Shown piece after piece: positions 63,213-64,000 of a DNA stretch of 64,000 nucleotides (positions within the stretch are counted from its first letter, which is position 1; each line of letters begins with the position of its first letter). The notes beneath the pieces are model-generated. The model worked only from the letters and a program-made list of their open reading frames with translations. It was not told the origin of the DNA and made no database searches. The stretch is taken from assembly GCF_020176955.2 (NCBI RefSeq), contig NZ_JAIUCZ020000002.1, forward strand, positions 248,001 to 312,000. Reading direction: 5' to 3'. This DNA comes from Nocardia sp. alder85J (GTDB taxonomy: Bacteria > Actinomycetota > Actinomycetes > Mycobacteriales > Mycobacteriaceae). Both the position numbers and the translations under genes were made by a program.

Positions 63213-64000
63213 TCAGACGTCGGCGGCGACCGCCGCCTCCGGCTTCGCCTCGGCACTGGCCTGGATGGCGCCCGAGGTCCGCAGCGGGACCTCCTTCCAG
63301 AACATCACCAGCACCAGGGCGAGCAGCCCCATCCCGGACACCGACAGGAACACCGGCGACAGCGATTCGGCGAAGCCGACCTTGAACGGCCGGGCCAGCG
63401 TCGGGTTCAGGTGCTGGATCACCGAGCTGTCGTCGAGCACGCTCGCGGCGGCGGAGGTGTCGTGCGAGGCCAGGCCCTTCGACAACGCGGCGTCGGCCGG
63501 GTTGGCCGAGTGCAGGCCCGCGGCGATGGCCTGCTGATAGGCGGGCCGGGTCGCCGAGGCACGCAGTTCGCTGCCGATGTTCGGCGACAGCTGCGAGAAC
63601 AGGATGGACAGGAACACCGCCACACCCAGCGTGCCGCCGATCTGCCGGAAGAAGGTGGCCGAGGCGGTCGACACACCCATGTCCTTGGGCGGCAACGCAT
63701 TCTGCAACGCCATGACCAGCGGCTGCATCATGTTGCCGAGTCCGAAGCCGGTGATGGCCATGAAGATCATCACCAGCCACAGGTGGCTGTCGGCGTCGAT
63801 GTAGTGCATCAGGAACAGGCCGACGGTGATCAGCACCGCGCCGATGCGCGGGAAGATCAGGTACCGCCCGGTGCGGGAGATGATCTGACCGGCGACGATC
63901 GACGCCGACATCATGCCCAGCACCATCGGCAGCATCTGCAGGCCCGCCAGGGTCGGACTGGCCCCGCGCACCACCTGCAGGTACTGCGGCAGCAGGCTGA
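63213..64000 (-). CDS. DHA2-family MFS drug exporter, C-terminal part (truncated by the window)
   Basis: The last ~262 residues of a 14-helix major-facilitator exporter (EmrB/QacA type); the frame runs off the right edge. Five to six hydrophobic helices are visible. The signature GFGLGNMMQPLVMALQNALP followed by GVSTASATFFRQIGGTLGVA is typical of DHA2 members. The substrate cannot be inferred. A periplasmic loop of about 80 residues precedes the last helix. Confidence 0.9.
   Translation of the reverse strand, partial: SLLPQYLQVVRGASPTLAGLQMLPMVLGMMSASIVAGQIISRTGRYLIFPRIGAVLITVGLFLMHYIDADSHLWLVMIFMAITGFGLGNMMQPLVMALQNALPPKDMGVSTASATFFRQIGGTLGVAVFLSILFSQLSPNIGSELRASATRPAYQQAIAAGLHSANPADAALSKGLASHDTSAAASVLDDSSVIQHLNPTLARPFKVGFAESLSPVFLSVSGMGLLALVLVMFWKEVPLRTSGAIQASAEAKPEAAVAADV

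Overview
The window is high-GC actinobacterial DNA whose gene content points to the Mycobacteriales, most likely Nocardia or a close relative. It has a PE/PPE-bearing ESX (type VII) secretion locus with a mycosin, PknG with rubredoxin and TPR-like regions, a 180-kDa-class NAD glutamate dehydrogenase and an AnsP-type asparagine permease. No tRNA, rRNA, insertion sequence or CRISPR array was seen. No intergenic stretch exceeds about 300 bases.

Region 1 (1-18869) is an ESX locus read left to right: eccB (cut by the window edge), eccC, PE, PPE, two Esx proteins, espG, a MinD/EspI-like ATPase with a very long low-complexity N-terminus, eccD, mycP and eccE. This order matches M. tuberculosis ESX-2. 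Many junctions are ATGA, TGATG or TAATG overlaps, so much of it is one operon. It runs on into a small EspR-like HTH regulator, a one-pass membrane protein with a glycan-binding-like ectodomain, and a zinc-ribbon membrane protein.

Region 2 (18870-32105) looks like nitrogen/glutamate metabolism and its control: NAD-GDH, an SPFH/zinc-ribbon protein (minus strand), AnsP and PknG. In mycobacteria PknG controls GDH through GarA. A DUF1707 protein, a MerR regulator, a secreted protein and a DHFR/RibD-fold reductase follow.

Region 3 (32106-57808) is the unusual part. A single 19.3-kb frame (32308-51627) encodes a 6439-residue protein. It has a CpnT/WXG100-like N-terminus, a SecA-like ATPase, two LuxR-type HTH domains, a series of beta-alpha-beta repeats, a papain-like domain, two metallopeptidase-like domains (one with HELTH), an ADP-ribosyltransferase-like domain, a complete-looking 4'-phosphopantetheinyl transferase and an unassigned C-terminus. 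It is followed by a WXG100-like protein whose C-terminus resembles one of the giant's metallopeptidase-like domains, then an ATPase-LuxR regulator, a His/Gly-repeat secreted protein and a tail-lysozyme-like protein.

Region 4 (57811-64000) is mostly housekeeping on the minus strand: rsgA, aroA and an aldehyde dehydrogenase. A plus-strand SRAP (YedK/HMCES) gene, a small secreted protein and the end of a DHA2 drug exporter complete it.

Two recurrent operator-like motifs tie regions together. A 16-bp palindrome, TTCCCANNNNTGGGAA-like, lies upstream of PE, the glycan-binding-like gene, pknG, DUF1707, the secreted 178-aa gene, the giant gene, its WXG100-like neighbour and the lysozyme gene. This suggests one regulon for the ESX machine and its candidate effectors. 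A second inverted repeat (GTGCCG-N8-CGGTAC-like) sits 10-12 bp upstream of a -10 box at gdh, the SPFH gene, ansP and the 178-aa secreted gene, and recurs at 56605.
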